Below, one piece after another: positions 6,410 to 15,986 of a stretch of 45,920 nt of DNA. A program made the translations under genes and the position numbers. The stretch spans positions 11,588 through 57,507 of the forward strand of contig NZ_JAGYPE020000036.1 of assembly GCF_018343545.2 (NCBI RefSeq). Reading direction: 5' to 3'. The notes beneath the pieces were generated by a model, which saw nothing but the letters and a program-made list of their open reading frames with translations, did no database searches and was not told the origin of the DNA. The first letter of the stretch is position 1. The number at the start of each line of letters is the position of its first letter. The DNA is from Neobacillus citreus. GTDB taxonomy: Bacteria; Bacillota; Bacilli; Bacillales; Cytobacillaceae.

Positions 6410-8461
6410 TTATTTCCATTTCATATAAATATTCTTCACCATTTTCACCGGAATCCCGGAGCCGCCCCGGTCTTTTACGTTCTCGACCATCATGGCCACC
6501 ATCAGATTCGGCGAATTGACGTTCCAGCCGATAAACCAGCCATTCTCGAGTCCGGTTTCGCCCTGTTTCTGCTTGAATTCCGCTGTTCCGGTTTTTCCAG
6601 CAAGCGGCTTGTCGGCCATTTCCGCCGCGTGGGCAGTCCCGCCAGCATCACCAACGACCTTGCGTAAATCAGAAGCAATCAATCCGGCGTTTTCCGGTGA
6701 AACAACGCCCTCTTTCAACACCTGCCCGCGCTTCTCTTCATCCAATAGAATCGGCTTAATCATATTGCCATTATTAACAAATGGCGTATAGGTGCTCATC
6801 AAATGAACAATGCTCATCTGCACCTGTCCCTGGCCATAACCTGAGTCGGCTAGCGCAATATCGCTTCCCAATGAGCCAATTTTTGAAGTTTCAAGCGGAT
6901 AAGCGAACGGCAGCTGTTCCTCAAAGCCGAACTTCTTTAAGCCATCGGAAAAGCCATCTTTCCCCATTTTCAACGCTGCCTGTGCAAAATAAATATTATC
7001 CGAGAACACCAATGCTTTTTCGAGATTGATTGGGCTGCCCTCGTGCACCCGGGTTACGAAATAGCCGCCCCAGGACGCATCCTTCTGCCATTTCGGACCG
7101 AGGATCTGCACGCCCTCGTCCGGTTTAATCGCGCCGCTTGCGAGCCCCACAGCGGCCGTAATTGGTTTCATCACAGACCCAGGCGCAAATGCCTGTTTAA
7201 AGCGCGTTAACAGCGGCTGGCGGGCATCATCCTGCTGCGCCTTCCACTCGTCCCCAGAGAAGCCCAGCGCGGCCTGATTCGGGTCAAACGAAGGGCTGCT
7301 GACGAGCGCTAGTGTTTCCCCTGTCACCGGGTTCATCGCGGCCGCCGTCCCAACCTCGCCTGCCGGAGCACCAGCCCCAGCAGTTCCTCCAGCCACGGTC
7401 CCAGCGGCACCTGCTCCACCAGTCATCTCCGCATACACCACCGCCTGCAAATCCGCATCAATGGTCAGCTTGACATTTTTTCCATCAGCAACCGGCCTTT
7501 CCGCGAGTACTTCCTCGCCGCCGGCCTTCTTCTTAATCACAATCTTCACGCCGCTCTGGCCCTTCAGCTGCTCATCCAGCACCTGCTCCAGTCCGCGCTT
7601 CCCAATCACATCGCGGCTCGTGTAGCCCTTGTCCTTCCGCTTCTCGAGCTCATCCGCGGTAATCGACCCGACATAGCCAATCAGCTGCGAAGCGGCCTCC
7701 TTGTACGGATAAATCCGCGCATCAACCTTGCGCGTCTTCACCGGCTCGAGGGCCACCAACTGGGCAATCCTTTCAGAATCATCCATCGACACCTTCTTCA
7801 AAGGCACAAACATCCCCGGTTGTACCCAGCTCGCCTTCAAAGCCTTGTCGACCTGATCCGGCGTCATCTTCAACAAAGAAGCCAGCTGCTCCATCACCGG
7901 TGCCGCAATGTCCCCGGCCGTCACTCCGACCTCGTACACCTGGCCGTTCACAGCCATTCCCGTGCCGTTCCGGTCAACGATTTCGCCCCGCTTCGCCGGC
8001 ACCGTGCTCAGGCTCAGCTTGTCGCCCTCCTGCATTTTTGGAAAAATGAACCCTGGATTCCAGTCCACAAACCAGTTTTCCTTATCGTCCTTGCTTTCCT
8101 TTTTCAACTGGGCTTCTTGCGTAAAATTAATCGGCCCCGCCACACTATTCATTTTGGCGCTAAAGGAATACTTGGCTTTCTCCCCATCCGCCTGTTTATC
8201 CTCTTTCGGTTTCTTGAAGTCAATCTTGAGGTCAGTAATCTGTAAATCGTCGTAGATTTTCTTATAGCGGTTCGTAAAATCACCTTTAGAGATTTTCTTT
8301 TTGGCATCATTCGAAAGGTAATTATACATGTCAGCAAACTTTTGCTTATTCCATAAGGCTATGTACTCCGAGAATCGGTCCTGCGGCGTCGGCTCCTTGC
8401 TGCAGCTGGCAAGCAAAACACCCAGCACCACGGCAAGCAAAAGCCCGGCAACTTTTTTCAA
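6410..8461 (-). CDS. pbpC: Class B penicillin-binding transpeptidase, PbpC (PBP3) type
   Basis: This 683-residue lipoprotein cross-links peptidoglycan outside the membrane. Order: signal with lipobox LLASC (Cys20), an NTF2-like MecA_N domain (about 25-140), a dimerisation domain (150-340) and a transpeptidase domain with S429-V-M-K, S487-D-N and K623-T-G. The layout is that of B. subtilis PbpC and of the low-affinity enzymes PBP5 and PBP2a. TTG 8461 follows AAAGGAGGGG at 6 nt spacing; the longer frame upstream has no such site. A Gly/Ala-rich insert (about 347-374) not recalled in PbpC precedes the transpeptidase core. Native housekeeping enzyme rather than acquired resistance. Confidence 0.9.
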   Translation of the reverse strand: MKKVAGLLLAVVLGVLLASCSKEPTPQDRFSEYIALWNKQKFADMYNYLSNDAKKKISKGDFTNRYKKIYDDLQITDLKIDFKKPKEDKQADGEKAKYSFSAKMNSVAGPINFTQEAQLKKESKDDKENWFVDWNPGFIFPKMQEGDKLSLSTVPAKRGEIVDRNGTGMAVNGQVYEVGVTAGDIAAPVMEQLASLLKMTPDQVDKALKASWVQPGMFVPLKKVSMDDSERIAQLVALEPVKTRKVDARIYPYKEAASQLIGYVGSITADELEKRKDKGYTSRDVIGKRGLEQVLDEQLKGQSGVKIVIKKKAGGEEVLAERPVADGKNVKLTIDADLQAVVYAEMTGGAGAAGTVAGGTAGAGAPAGEVGTAAAMNPVTGETLALVSSPSFDPNQAALGFSGDEWKAQQDDARQPLLTRFKQAFAPGSVMKPITAAVGLASGAIKPDEGVQILGPKWQKDASWGGYFVTRVHEGSPINLEKALVFSDNIYFAQAALKMGKDGFSDGLKKFGFEEQLPFAYPLETSKIGSLGSDIALADSGYGQGQVQMSIVHLMSTYTPFVNNGNMIKPILLDEEKRGQVLKEGVVSPENAGLIASDLRKVVGDAGGTAHAAEMADKPLAGKTGTAEFKQKQGETGLENGWFIGWNVNSPNLMVAMMVENVKDRGGSGIPVKMVKNIYMKWK

Positions 8462-8654
8462 GACAAACCCCTCCTTTATTTTCCATTTTAACACAACCAT
8501 AGACAGATTTCTCTTCAAAGCAACGCAGATCATCCTGTATACCAGGTATAATCAGCTGACTCTTTAACATATGCCCAAGCCCTCCAATCTACCGCAACAA
8601 AAACACCCCACCGCCAATTTCAGGACAAAACTCCTAAGGATAATAGCCGCATTA

Positions 8655-8680
8655 AAAAACCCCGGCTATTAAACCGGGAT
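8655..8680 (-). terminator. Terminator of the thiC transcript
   Basis: CCCGG-N8-CCGGG on the minus strand is followed by a T-run, 27 nt after the stop of the small gene downstream of thiC. Confidence 0.75.
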
Positions 8681-8706
8681 TTGCTTTGTGACTAGGGTTA
8701 ATGAAA

Positions 8707-10912
<2,206 letters not shown>

Positions 10913-10919
10913 ATTTCAA

Positions 10920-10948
10920 ACAATATTAAGTTATAATCTTACAGTCAA
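10920..10948 (-). promoter_or_regulatory. Putative sigma-A promoter of thiC
   Basis: TTGACT (10948-10943), a 17-bp spacer and TATTGT (10925-10920) would start transcription just before the riboswitch. Confidence 0.6.
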
Positions 10949-11145
10949 AATATATCAGAAATTTTTGAAAATGAAAAGCCTTTTGGTAAACTTTGTGGTT
11001 ATCGGAACAGATAATTCTCATAACTGTTTTTCAAACTTTCACCTTTTGTTCATAGTTTGTTCATATCTGGAGGGTAAGATAAGAGTGTGAAAAGGACAAT
11101 CTCAGTCACACTTTTTCATAACCCCCCCTTTTAATATATCGTGTT

Positions 11146-11177
11146 GGATCCGGCAATCGGCCGGGTCCTATTTTTTT
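11146..11177 (+). terminator. Orphan terminator 1
   Basis: GGATCCGGC-AATC-GGCCGGGTCC followed by TATTTTTTT. The nearest same-strand coding gene upstream is thousands of bases away. Confidence 0.7.
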
Positions 11178-11188
11178 GCTTAATGTGC

Positions 11189-11220
11189 GGAATCTGGCAC
11201 TCGGCCGGATTCTTTTTTTT
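11189..11220 (+). terminator. Orphan terminator 2
   Basis: GGAATCTGGC-ACTC-GGCCGGATTC followed by eight T residues. The loop and stem resemble terminator 1, suggesting duplication. Confidence 0.75.
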
Positions 11221-11232
11221 GAAAAAAAACAC

Positions 11233-11259
11233 AAAAAAAAGAGGAAAGTATCCCCTTCC
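11233..11259 (-). terminator. Weak terminator of spoIIQ
   Basis: On the minus strand GGAAG-GGGATA-CTTTCC is followed by TC and eight T residues, about 20 nt after the spoIIQ stop. Confidence 0.5.
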
Positions 11260-11279
11260 CCTTACTTACAATTGCGATA

Positions 11280-12137
11280 TTAAGAATTTGTCTTTTCTTT
11301 TGAGTTAGTGGACTCGTCTTCTTTGGTCTTGCCGTCGTCCGTTTCCTTATCGGAAGACTGGTCGTCGGAGCCAGCTGGATCCTCCAACTCCTGCTGCTTT
11401 TTTTCGCTAGGAGTTGTTTGCATAGATTCCTTGCTGTTTGAAGGAGTCGCTTCTTGTAAAGTGCTTACCGGTTTGTCGATATACTTACTAGGGTTAACCG
11501 CGACGCCATCTTTACGAATTTCAAAATGGACGTGTGTTCCAGCTTTTTCATTGAACATGCTCTGCCCAGCCTTGGCAAGAACATCTCCCTGTTTTACCTT
11601 GTCGCCAACTTCAACTTTAATGTCTTTCACGGACTGATATTGTGTTACAATACCTTTGTCGTGTTCAATTTCGATGACATTTCCAAGCACCGCGTCTTCT
11701 TCAACACGAGTGACAGTTCCGCTGAGTGATGCTAATACATCAAACGTTTCGCCATCCTTCATGGTGATGTCGACACCAGTATTCGGGTTGTATGTGTTCT
11801 CGTAGAATACTAATGCGGCTTCCTGGTCTTCAGCTTTGGCTGTGAAATCATAGAACTTTGTCTTGATCACTGCTGATGCTGCATCCTTCACCGGCATTTT
11901 GACGTTTTCTAAAGCCGAGTTAACTTCAACTGCAGGCGGGTTGGTCTTTTTGCCAGTAATATCAGTAGACTTGTAATCGTATTTGTCTGAGTCTCCTGCG
12001 CTGGACTGGTACCAAAGAACACCTGTTAAAATGATTGCTGCACTTGCGATATAGATGGCTGGAAATACCCAACGCTTCTTGAAAAAGCGTTTTACGCTGG
12101 AACTTTGAGAAGATCGTTTGTTTTCTTCCTCTCTCAT
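11280..12137 (-). CDS. spoIIQ: Forespore engulfment and channel protein SpoIIQ
   Basis: SpoIIQ is made in the forespore and pairs across the septum with SpoIIIAH. The 285-residue protein has a basic cytoplasmic N-terminus, one membrane helix (about 24-43), a LytM/M23 fold (about 95-215) and a long acidic, Ser/Thr-rich tail. The HVHFEI motif is kept, but the first zinc ligand in the family's HxGxD is Asn119 (NTGVD), so peptidase activity is unlikely; B. subtilis SpoIIQ also lacks this histidine. ATG 12137 follows GAGGTGAT. Length and the vanZ-like neighbour match the B. subtilis locus. Confidence 0.92.
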   Translation of the reverse strand: MREEENKRSSQSSSVKRFFKKRWVFPAIYIASAAIILTGVLWYQSSAGDSDKYDYKSTDITGKKTNPPAVEVNSALENVKMPVKDAASAVIKTKFYDFTAKAEDQEAALVFYENTYNPNTGVDITMKDGETFDVLASLSGTVTRVEEDAVLGNVIEIEHDKGIVTQYQSVKDIKVEVGDKVKQGDVLAKAGQSMFNEKAGTHVHFEIRKDGVAVNPSKYIDKPVSTLQEATPSNSKESMQTTPSEKKQQELEDPAGSDDQSSDKETDDGKTKEDESTNSKEKTNS

Positions 12138-12205
12138 TTTCATCACCTCAGCAATCATTCTGAACAGATAACTAGAATTATATACACTAGTCTGAAAAAA
12201 ATTTT

Positions 12206-12234
12206 ATTTTTTGTAATCGCCTGCGTTTTTATGC
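12206..12234 (-). promoter_or_regulatory. Putative sigma-F promoter of spoIIQ
   Basis: GCATA (12234-12230), a 15-bp spacer and ACAAAAAAT (12214-12206) match the sigma-F -35 box and spacing, with a partial -10. SpoIIQ is sigma-F dependent in B. subtilis. Confidence 0.4.
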
Positions 12235-12268
12235 ATCTTTTTGAAAAATTTTTAGGGGGAATTGTTTC

Positions 12269-12736
12269 ATGAAAGTCTTAAAATGGGTGCTGCGGGTCCT
12301 GCCCGTGCTTTATATGGCAGCCATCTTTATTCAATCGAGCCTGCCATCAGACCACTTCGTGCGCCTGCCCGATTCGTCGATTGACCATACTATTAAAGAA
12401 TCGTTGCATTTAATAGAGTTTGCGATTTTATATGTATTACTAGTCCTCGCATGTTTGACGTTTAGACGCGGTGACGCTGACCTGCGCAGCAATGCTGTCG
12501 CCGGTTTCAGTTTTACACCAGGCTGGAACTTGGCCTGTGCCCTGTTTGCGGCCTTCTACGGCATCAGTGACGAAATCCACCAATCGTTCTATCCATACCG
12601 CTCCGCGTCGCTATTTGACCTGTTTAAGGACTTCCTCGGCATCAGTGTCTGCTATTATTTTATTCGCGGTGCGCTGTTTAAGGGTAAATTTGCGGGGCTG
12701 GCGAAGCTGCTCGGCCGCGTTCGGTCTGTTTCTTAA
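12269..12736 (+). CDS. VanZ-like membrane protein
   Basis: A 155-residue protein with four predicted membrane helices: about 4-22, 45-63, 86-104 and 114-132. It has the family's hallmark ISDEIHQSFYPYRSASLFDL, in which the SDExHQ and R..S.xD residues are conserved. VanZ relatives have been linked to teicoplanin and lipoglycopeptide tolerance, but a chromosomal copy need not do that. The best-placed relative is B. subtilis ywnJ, beside spoIIQ. ATG 12269 follows a GGGGGA site at 8 nt; a strong terminator follows. Confidence 0.85.
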   Translation: MKVLKWVLRVLPVLYMAAIFIQSSLPSDHFVRLPDSSIDHTIKESLHLIEFAILYVLLVLACLTFRRGDADLRSNAVAGFSFTPGWNLACALFAAFYGISDEIHQSFYPYRSASLFDLFKDFLGISVCYYFIRGALFKGKFAGLAKLLGRVRSVS

Positions 12737-12764
12737 ACCACTGCTGGTTGGCGGTGGTTTTTTT
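12735..12764 (+). terminator. Terminator of the vanZ-like gene
   Basis: AAACCACTGC-TGGTTG-GCGGTGGTTT followed by a T-run. It overlaps the stop codon of the convergent gene. Confidence 0.85.
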
Positions 12765-13734
12765 ATTGCAATACCGGATGATGGTAAACACGGTCTTTAA
12801 ATGTACCACTATGGGGAAAATCGGCGGTGGTTAGTAAATGGCTGGCCACTCTTATCGAATCTATTTGGAGAAACTCTCTTAGCTCAGAATTTGTGATAGT
12901 CGGTTTTATTAAAAGGAAATAATCGTTGATGGCTGGAATATGGGCCGTTTTCGATTTAGCATTACACTTTGGGCACCACCAGGTTCCGGAATGATAAATC
13001 ATCGGCAGAAAGCGGCAATCGGGGCACTTCACACCAGTGGGGATTTCTTTAGGAGACAGGTGGAATTGCTTTAATATATCGGGATTATCGGGAGTGTGCT
13101 TCGATAGAAGTAATTTATTTACCTTTTTTAAATCCTTGGAGCTTAGCTTCTCTATCTTTTGAAATTCTTTAATTTGTTCTATTTTTTCTATTAAAAATTC
13201 ACTATTACATACATTTCGAAGAATTTCTTCGTTCCCGTGCTCCGCTGTAATCAACGTTTTTTCATTACTGTTTACAAAAAGATAATGGATTGGAACGTTT
13301 GGAAAATGGTGCTCTTGCAGCCACCCGTTTAGCTTTCGCGCCTGGAGCTTGGCCTGCAGCACCGGATTCTTTATGCGTTCCTCCTGACCATTCTTTCGCA
13401 AAAAGGCCTGATTTAACTCTCTTTTAAAATGGATCTCTCCGCTCCTATTTTTCACCTCTAACGCCAGGCCAAACATCGCACACAGAAGCAGGATGTCAAT
13501 TTGAAAGTAATACTTTCCATAAAGCAGGCGGATATCGTGGTAAATTTGATAGTCTGCCTCGGGAAGCATGCTCAAGTAAAAGTCCACAGATTTCTCGCCA
13601 TGATACCCAGCCATCCTATTTTTATATTCGTGAACCAAATCCGGCCAATCGGGGTGATTGGGATCCATCCTCCCATCAAAAAGTGCCTGTAATTTCTTGA
13701 TTCTTAATGACATTTCACAAGGTTTTGCAAACAA
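12763..13734 (-). CDS. NERD-domain protein with C-terminal zinc ribbon
   Basis: The 323-residue protein has a NERD (nuclease-related) domain at about 40-160: GYHGEK, FQIDILLL and ALEVKNRSG supply the Glu, Asp and E-x-K expected of the PD-(D/E)xK-like core. A helical linker follows, then a zinc ribbon with Cys237-x2-Cys240 and Cys254-x2-Cys257, and a C-terminal domain of about 60 residues. TTG 13734 is chosen for AAAGGAGAG upstream; the frame is open 20 codons further up without a site. NERD proteins are suspected DNA-processing or defence factors, but none of this is shown here. It is flanked by vanZ and repeat cassettes. Confidence 0.8.
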   Translation of the reverse strand: MFAKPCEMSLRIKKLQALFDGRMDPNHPDWPDLVHEYKNRMAGYHGEKSVDFYLSMLPEADYQIYHDIRLLYGKYYFQIDILLLCAMFGLALEVKNRSGEIHFKRELNQAFLRKNGQEERIKNPVLQAKLQARKLNGWLQEHHFPNVPIHYLFVNSNEKTLITAEHGNEEILRNVCNSEFLIEKIEQIKEFQKIEKLSSKDLKKVNKLLLSKHTPDNPDILKQFHLSPKEIPTGVKCPDCRFLPMIYHSGTWWCPKCNAKSKTAHIPAINDYFLLIKPTITNSELREFLQIDSIRVASHLLTTADFPHSGTFKDRVYHHPVLQ

Positions 13735-13900
13735 TCGGATCTCTCCTTTCAATTTGCACTTACATTTCCTTTTTTGCTTGCCAATTTCCTGCAAAAATCG
13801 ACATTAAATTTGAACTTTTTATGGCGTTTTATCCAATTAGGCCTGTCCCTAGGTTTCTTTTCTATGACCTTTTTTTTAGAGATTCCTATTTATTTGGATA

Positions 13901-14500
13901 TACTTTCCGATTTGGTGTGGTTACTTACCGATTTAGCGCACTTACTTTCCACTTTGACGATTTTACTTACACATTTTGATCAAATACTTTCCATATTTCC
14001 TCTTTTACTTTCCAAACCTTTTTAGAGCAGCATCAGCCTTCCAACCGCCACCCCAAAACAGCTAAAAATCCAGGCGACGAGCCTGGACAGGTAATTTTAA
14101 ATTACCTTTTCGGGAAATTACCATTTATTTGGATATACTTTCCGATTTAGTGTGGTTACTTACCGATTTAACGCACTTACTTTCCTTTTTGACGGGATTA
14201 TTTACACTTATTAATCAAATACTTTCCAAATTTACTCTTTTACTTTCCAAACCCTTTTTAGAGCAGTATCCCTCTTCCAACCATCACCCAAAAACAGCTA
14301 AAAAGCCAGGCGATGAGCCTGGCCCAGGTATCTTTTCAATGACCTTTTTTGAACAATTACCATTTATTTGGATATACTTTCCGACTTGGTGTGTTTACTT
14401 ACCGATTTAGATCACTTACTTTCCACTTTTACGCTTTTACTTACACATGCTCAACAAATACTTTCCAAATTTCCTCTTTTACTTTCCAAACCCTATGAAC
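13901..14500 (+). repeat. Triple 21-bp phased cassette A5 (ACTTTCC dialect)
   Basis: Three six-unit cassettes: motifs at 13901, 13922, 13943, 13964, 13985, 14006; at 14136, 14157, 14178, 14199, 14220, 14241; and at 14375, 14396, 14417, 14438, 14459, 14480. All 15 internal steps are exactly 21 bp. Each slot keeps its own spacer from copy to copy, so the whole cassette was duplicated (offsets 235 and 239 bp). Between copies lie AGCTAAAAA-CCAGGC-GCCTGG hairpins and AGGTAA/TTACC sequence. The 13735-14558 gap holds nothing else. Confidence 0.92.
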
Positions 14501-14515
14501 ACCCAGCACCCACAC

Positions 14516-14546
14516 AAAAAAGCCAGGCACCCCCACACGCCTGGCT
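14516..14546 (-). terminator. Terminator of spoIID
   Basis: On the minus strand AGCCAGGC-N10-GCCTGGCT followed by six T residues, the same stem as the hairpins inside the adjoining cassettes. Confidence 0.85.
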
Positions 14547-14558
14547 TCCACACACACC

Positions 14559-15596
14559 CTATTTCTTCGCCGTAATCGTCGCCATCATGTTCTCCGCCGA
14601 GGTCACCTCTACGCCCTTGTAGTAGTACTGGACGATATCCTTGTAGTTCTTGCCCTCCGCGGCCATTCCGTTCGCGCCGTACTGGCTCATGCCCACGCCG
14701 TGGCCATTGCCGCGTGTTGTGATCACAATATTATTCCCCTTACGTTCCCACGAAAAGTCCGATGATTTCAAGTCCAACTTATCGCGGATGTTTCTTCCGG
14801 TCAATACCTTGCCATTAAAGTCAACCTTCGCCACGCGCTTGCCCTCGGTTCGGGCGACAATTTTTCCAAGCGCATTACTTGACCCGATTTTCACTCCAAG
14901 CCGTGATTCAAACTCTTTCACGGTTACAACCTTCTGATTGGTGAATTTAGGGGAATCCTTATCCCAAGGACTTGAAACACTTCGCAAATACGGGATACTT
15001 CCAGACCAGTAGTCCTCCGAGTTCTCCGTAAAGCCGTTGCTGGTGGAGAAAAACAACGCATCAATTGGCTCGCCATTATAAGTCAAAATCTGTCCGCTCG
15101 TTGACCGAACAGCCTCCATAATCTTTTTCTTTTTCCATTCATAATCTTTTCCCCAGTTCTTCCTTTGCTGAGCGTCATCTATGTAGGCTTGATGGAGCTG
15201 TGGGGTGTCCGTTACCTGCGAACCTTTTGGGGCACCAATCGTATCCCCTTTAACCAACCGATTAACAATATACGTCCGTGCCGTCAGCGCCTGGGCCTTG
15301 AGCGCCTCCTCATTGAAATCCGCCGGCATCTCGGCAGCGACTACCCCAACAAGGTAATCCTCCAATGGGGTTTCTTCGATCGCAGATTTGGCGGTGCGGA
15401 ACACGGCCACGTCAATTGCCGCGTCAGAGGATGGGGAAGTAGTTTCCTGCGCCGCCGGCTGCTTCTTGGCGAGATCCTCGCCCAGCTTGCCGCTCGCCTT
15501 CTCGCTTGAAAAAGGCAATACCAACACAGCGGGGATAATCAGTGTCAAGGCAATAAGAAATGCTGCTAGTACGATGAGTGGTTTGATATTTTTCAT
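14559..15596 (-). CDS. spoIID: Stage II sporulation lytic transglycosylase SpoIID
   Basis: SpoIID trims glycan strands denuded by SpoIIP at the engulfing septum. The 345-residue protein has an N-terminal membrane helix (about 4-28) and a SpoIID catalytic domain with EDYLVGVVAAEMPADF, where Glu89 matches the catalytic Glu88 of B. subtilis, and the late motif GNGHGVGMSQYGANGMA. ATG 15596 follows CTGGAGGCA; upstream in-frame codons lack a site. It is placed after murA and ywmB as in B. subtilis. Regulation is probably sigma-E. Confidence 0.95.
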   Translation of the reverse strand: MKNIKPLIVLAAFLIALTLIIPAVLVLPFSSEKASGKLGEDLAKKQPAAQETTSPSSDAAIDVAVFRTAKSAIEETPLEDYLVGVVAAEMPADFNEEALKAQALTARTYIVNRLVKGDTIGAPKGSQVTDTPQLHQAYIDDAQQRKNWGKDYEWKKKKIMEAVRSTSGQILTYNGEPIDALFFSTSNGFTENSEDYWSGSIPYLRSVSSPWDKDSPKFTNQKVVTVKEFESRLGVKIGSSNALGKIVARTEGKRVAKVDFNGKVLTGRNIRDKLDLKSSDFSWERKGNNIVITTRGNGHGVGMSQYGANGMAAEGKNYKDIVQYYYKGVEVTSAENMMATITAKK

Positions 15597-15655
15597 GATT
15601 GTGCCTCCAGTTTGTAAATTCACAGCCCACTTGCGCCCGGGATGCGTCACATTAC

Positions 15656-15684
15656 AACATATGGGAGCGGACAAGCATTTATTA
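15656..15684 (-). promoter_or_regulatory. Putative sigma-E promoter of spoIID
   Basis: TAATAAAT (15684-15677), 13 bp, then CATATGTT (15663-15656). The spacing equals that of the spoIIID candidate; the -10 box is only a partial match. Confidence 0.4.
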
Positions 15685-15716
15685 CTTCTTTTTCGAAAAA
15701 TCAACTCGTTGAAAAG

Positions 15717-15822
15717 TTATCCACAAATCACAGAGTTATTCGACTTATCCACAGAGTTATCAGACACAATTGGGTATAATTCCACGTTATTTATAATGAT
15801 AACCGAAACTGCTTGTGGACAA
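15717..15822. promoter_or_regulatory. DnaA-box cluster upstream of spoIID
   Basis: TTATCCACA, a perfect DnaA box, occurs at 15717-15725 and 15745-15753 (28 bp apart). TGTGGACAA at 15814-15822 is a one-mismatch box on the other strand. All lie in the AT-rich gap between murA and spoIID, which otherwise shows no gene. B. subtilis has several dispersed DnaA-box clusters that titrate DnaA. Confidence 0.6.
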
Positions 15823-15986
15823 CCCGCAACACCCCCAAACAAACACAAAAAAAACAGGACCCGTTATTCCAGGCCCCGTTGCTTTGGTTGTGTTCAGTTG
15901 TACCCTTAAAATAGGATTTTAGCTGAGTATAGAACTAAACACCCGCGGCATTTAGTCCAACTTTAGAATGGAACTTTGCTCGCCCC

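Larger units (their letters stand above)
11088..11220 (+). ncRNA. Candidate small RNA ending in tandem terminators
   Basis: Two related intrinsic terminators on the plus strand (11146-11177 and 11189-11220) have no gene upstream, because thiC and spoIIQ are both on the minus strand. An earlier weak hairpin, AGTGTGA-N15-TCACACT followed by TTTTT, starts near 11089. A short non-coding transcript would explain the signals. No convincing promoter was identified, and the 5' end is a guess. The rest of 10949-11279 is AT-rich with nothing recognisable. Confidence 0.3.

Noticed and set aside
6410..8461. Acquired mecA-like beta-lactam resistance gene
   Set aside because: The architecture is shared with native Bacillus PbpC. 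Base composition and neighbours look chromosomal, and there is no mec regulator or mobile element.
11092..11139. 15-codon peptide gene before the orphan terminators
   Set aside because: The GGAGGG site is somewhat distant, the frame is very short and no conservation can be checked, so it is mentioned only under the RNA candidate.
13774..14622. Reading frames of 83-93 codons across the A5 arrays on the plus strand
   Set aside because: They arise from the 21-bp period lacking stops in one frame. No ribosome sites are present and the spacers between motifs are not conserved as protein.
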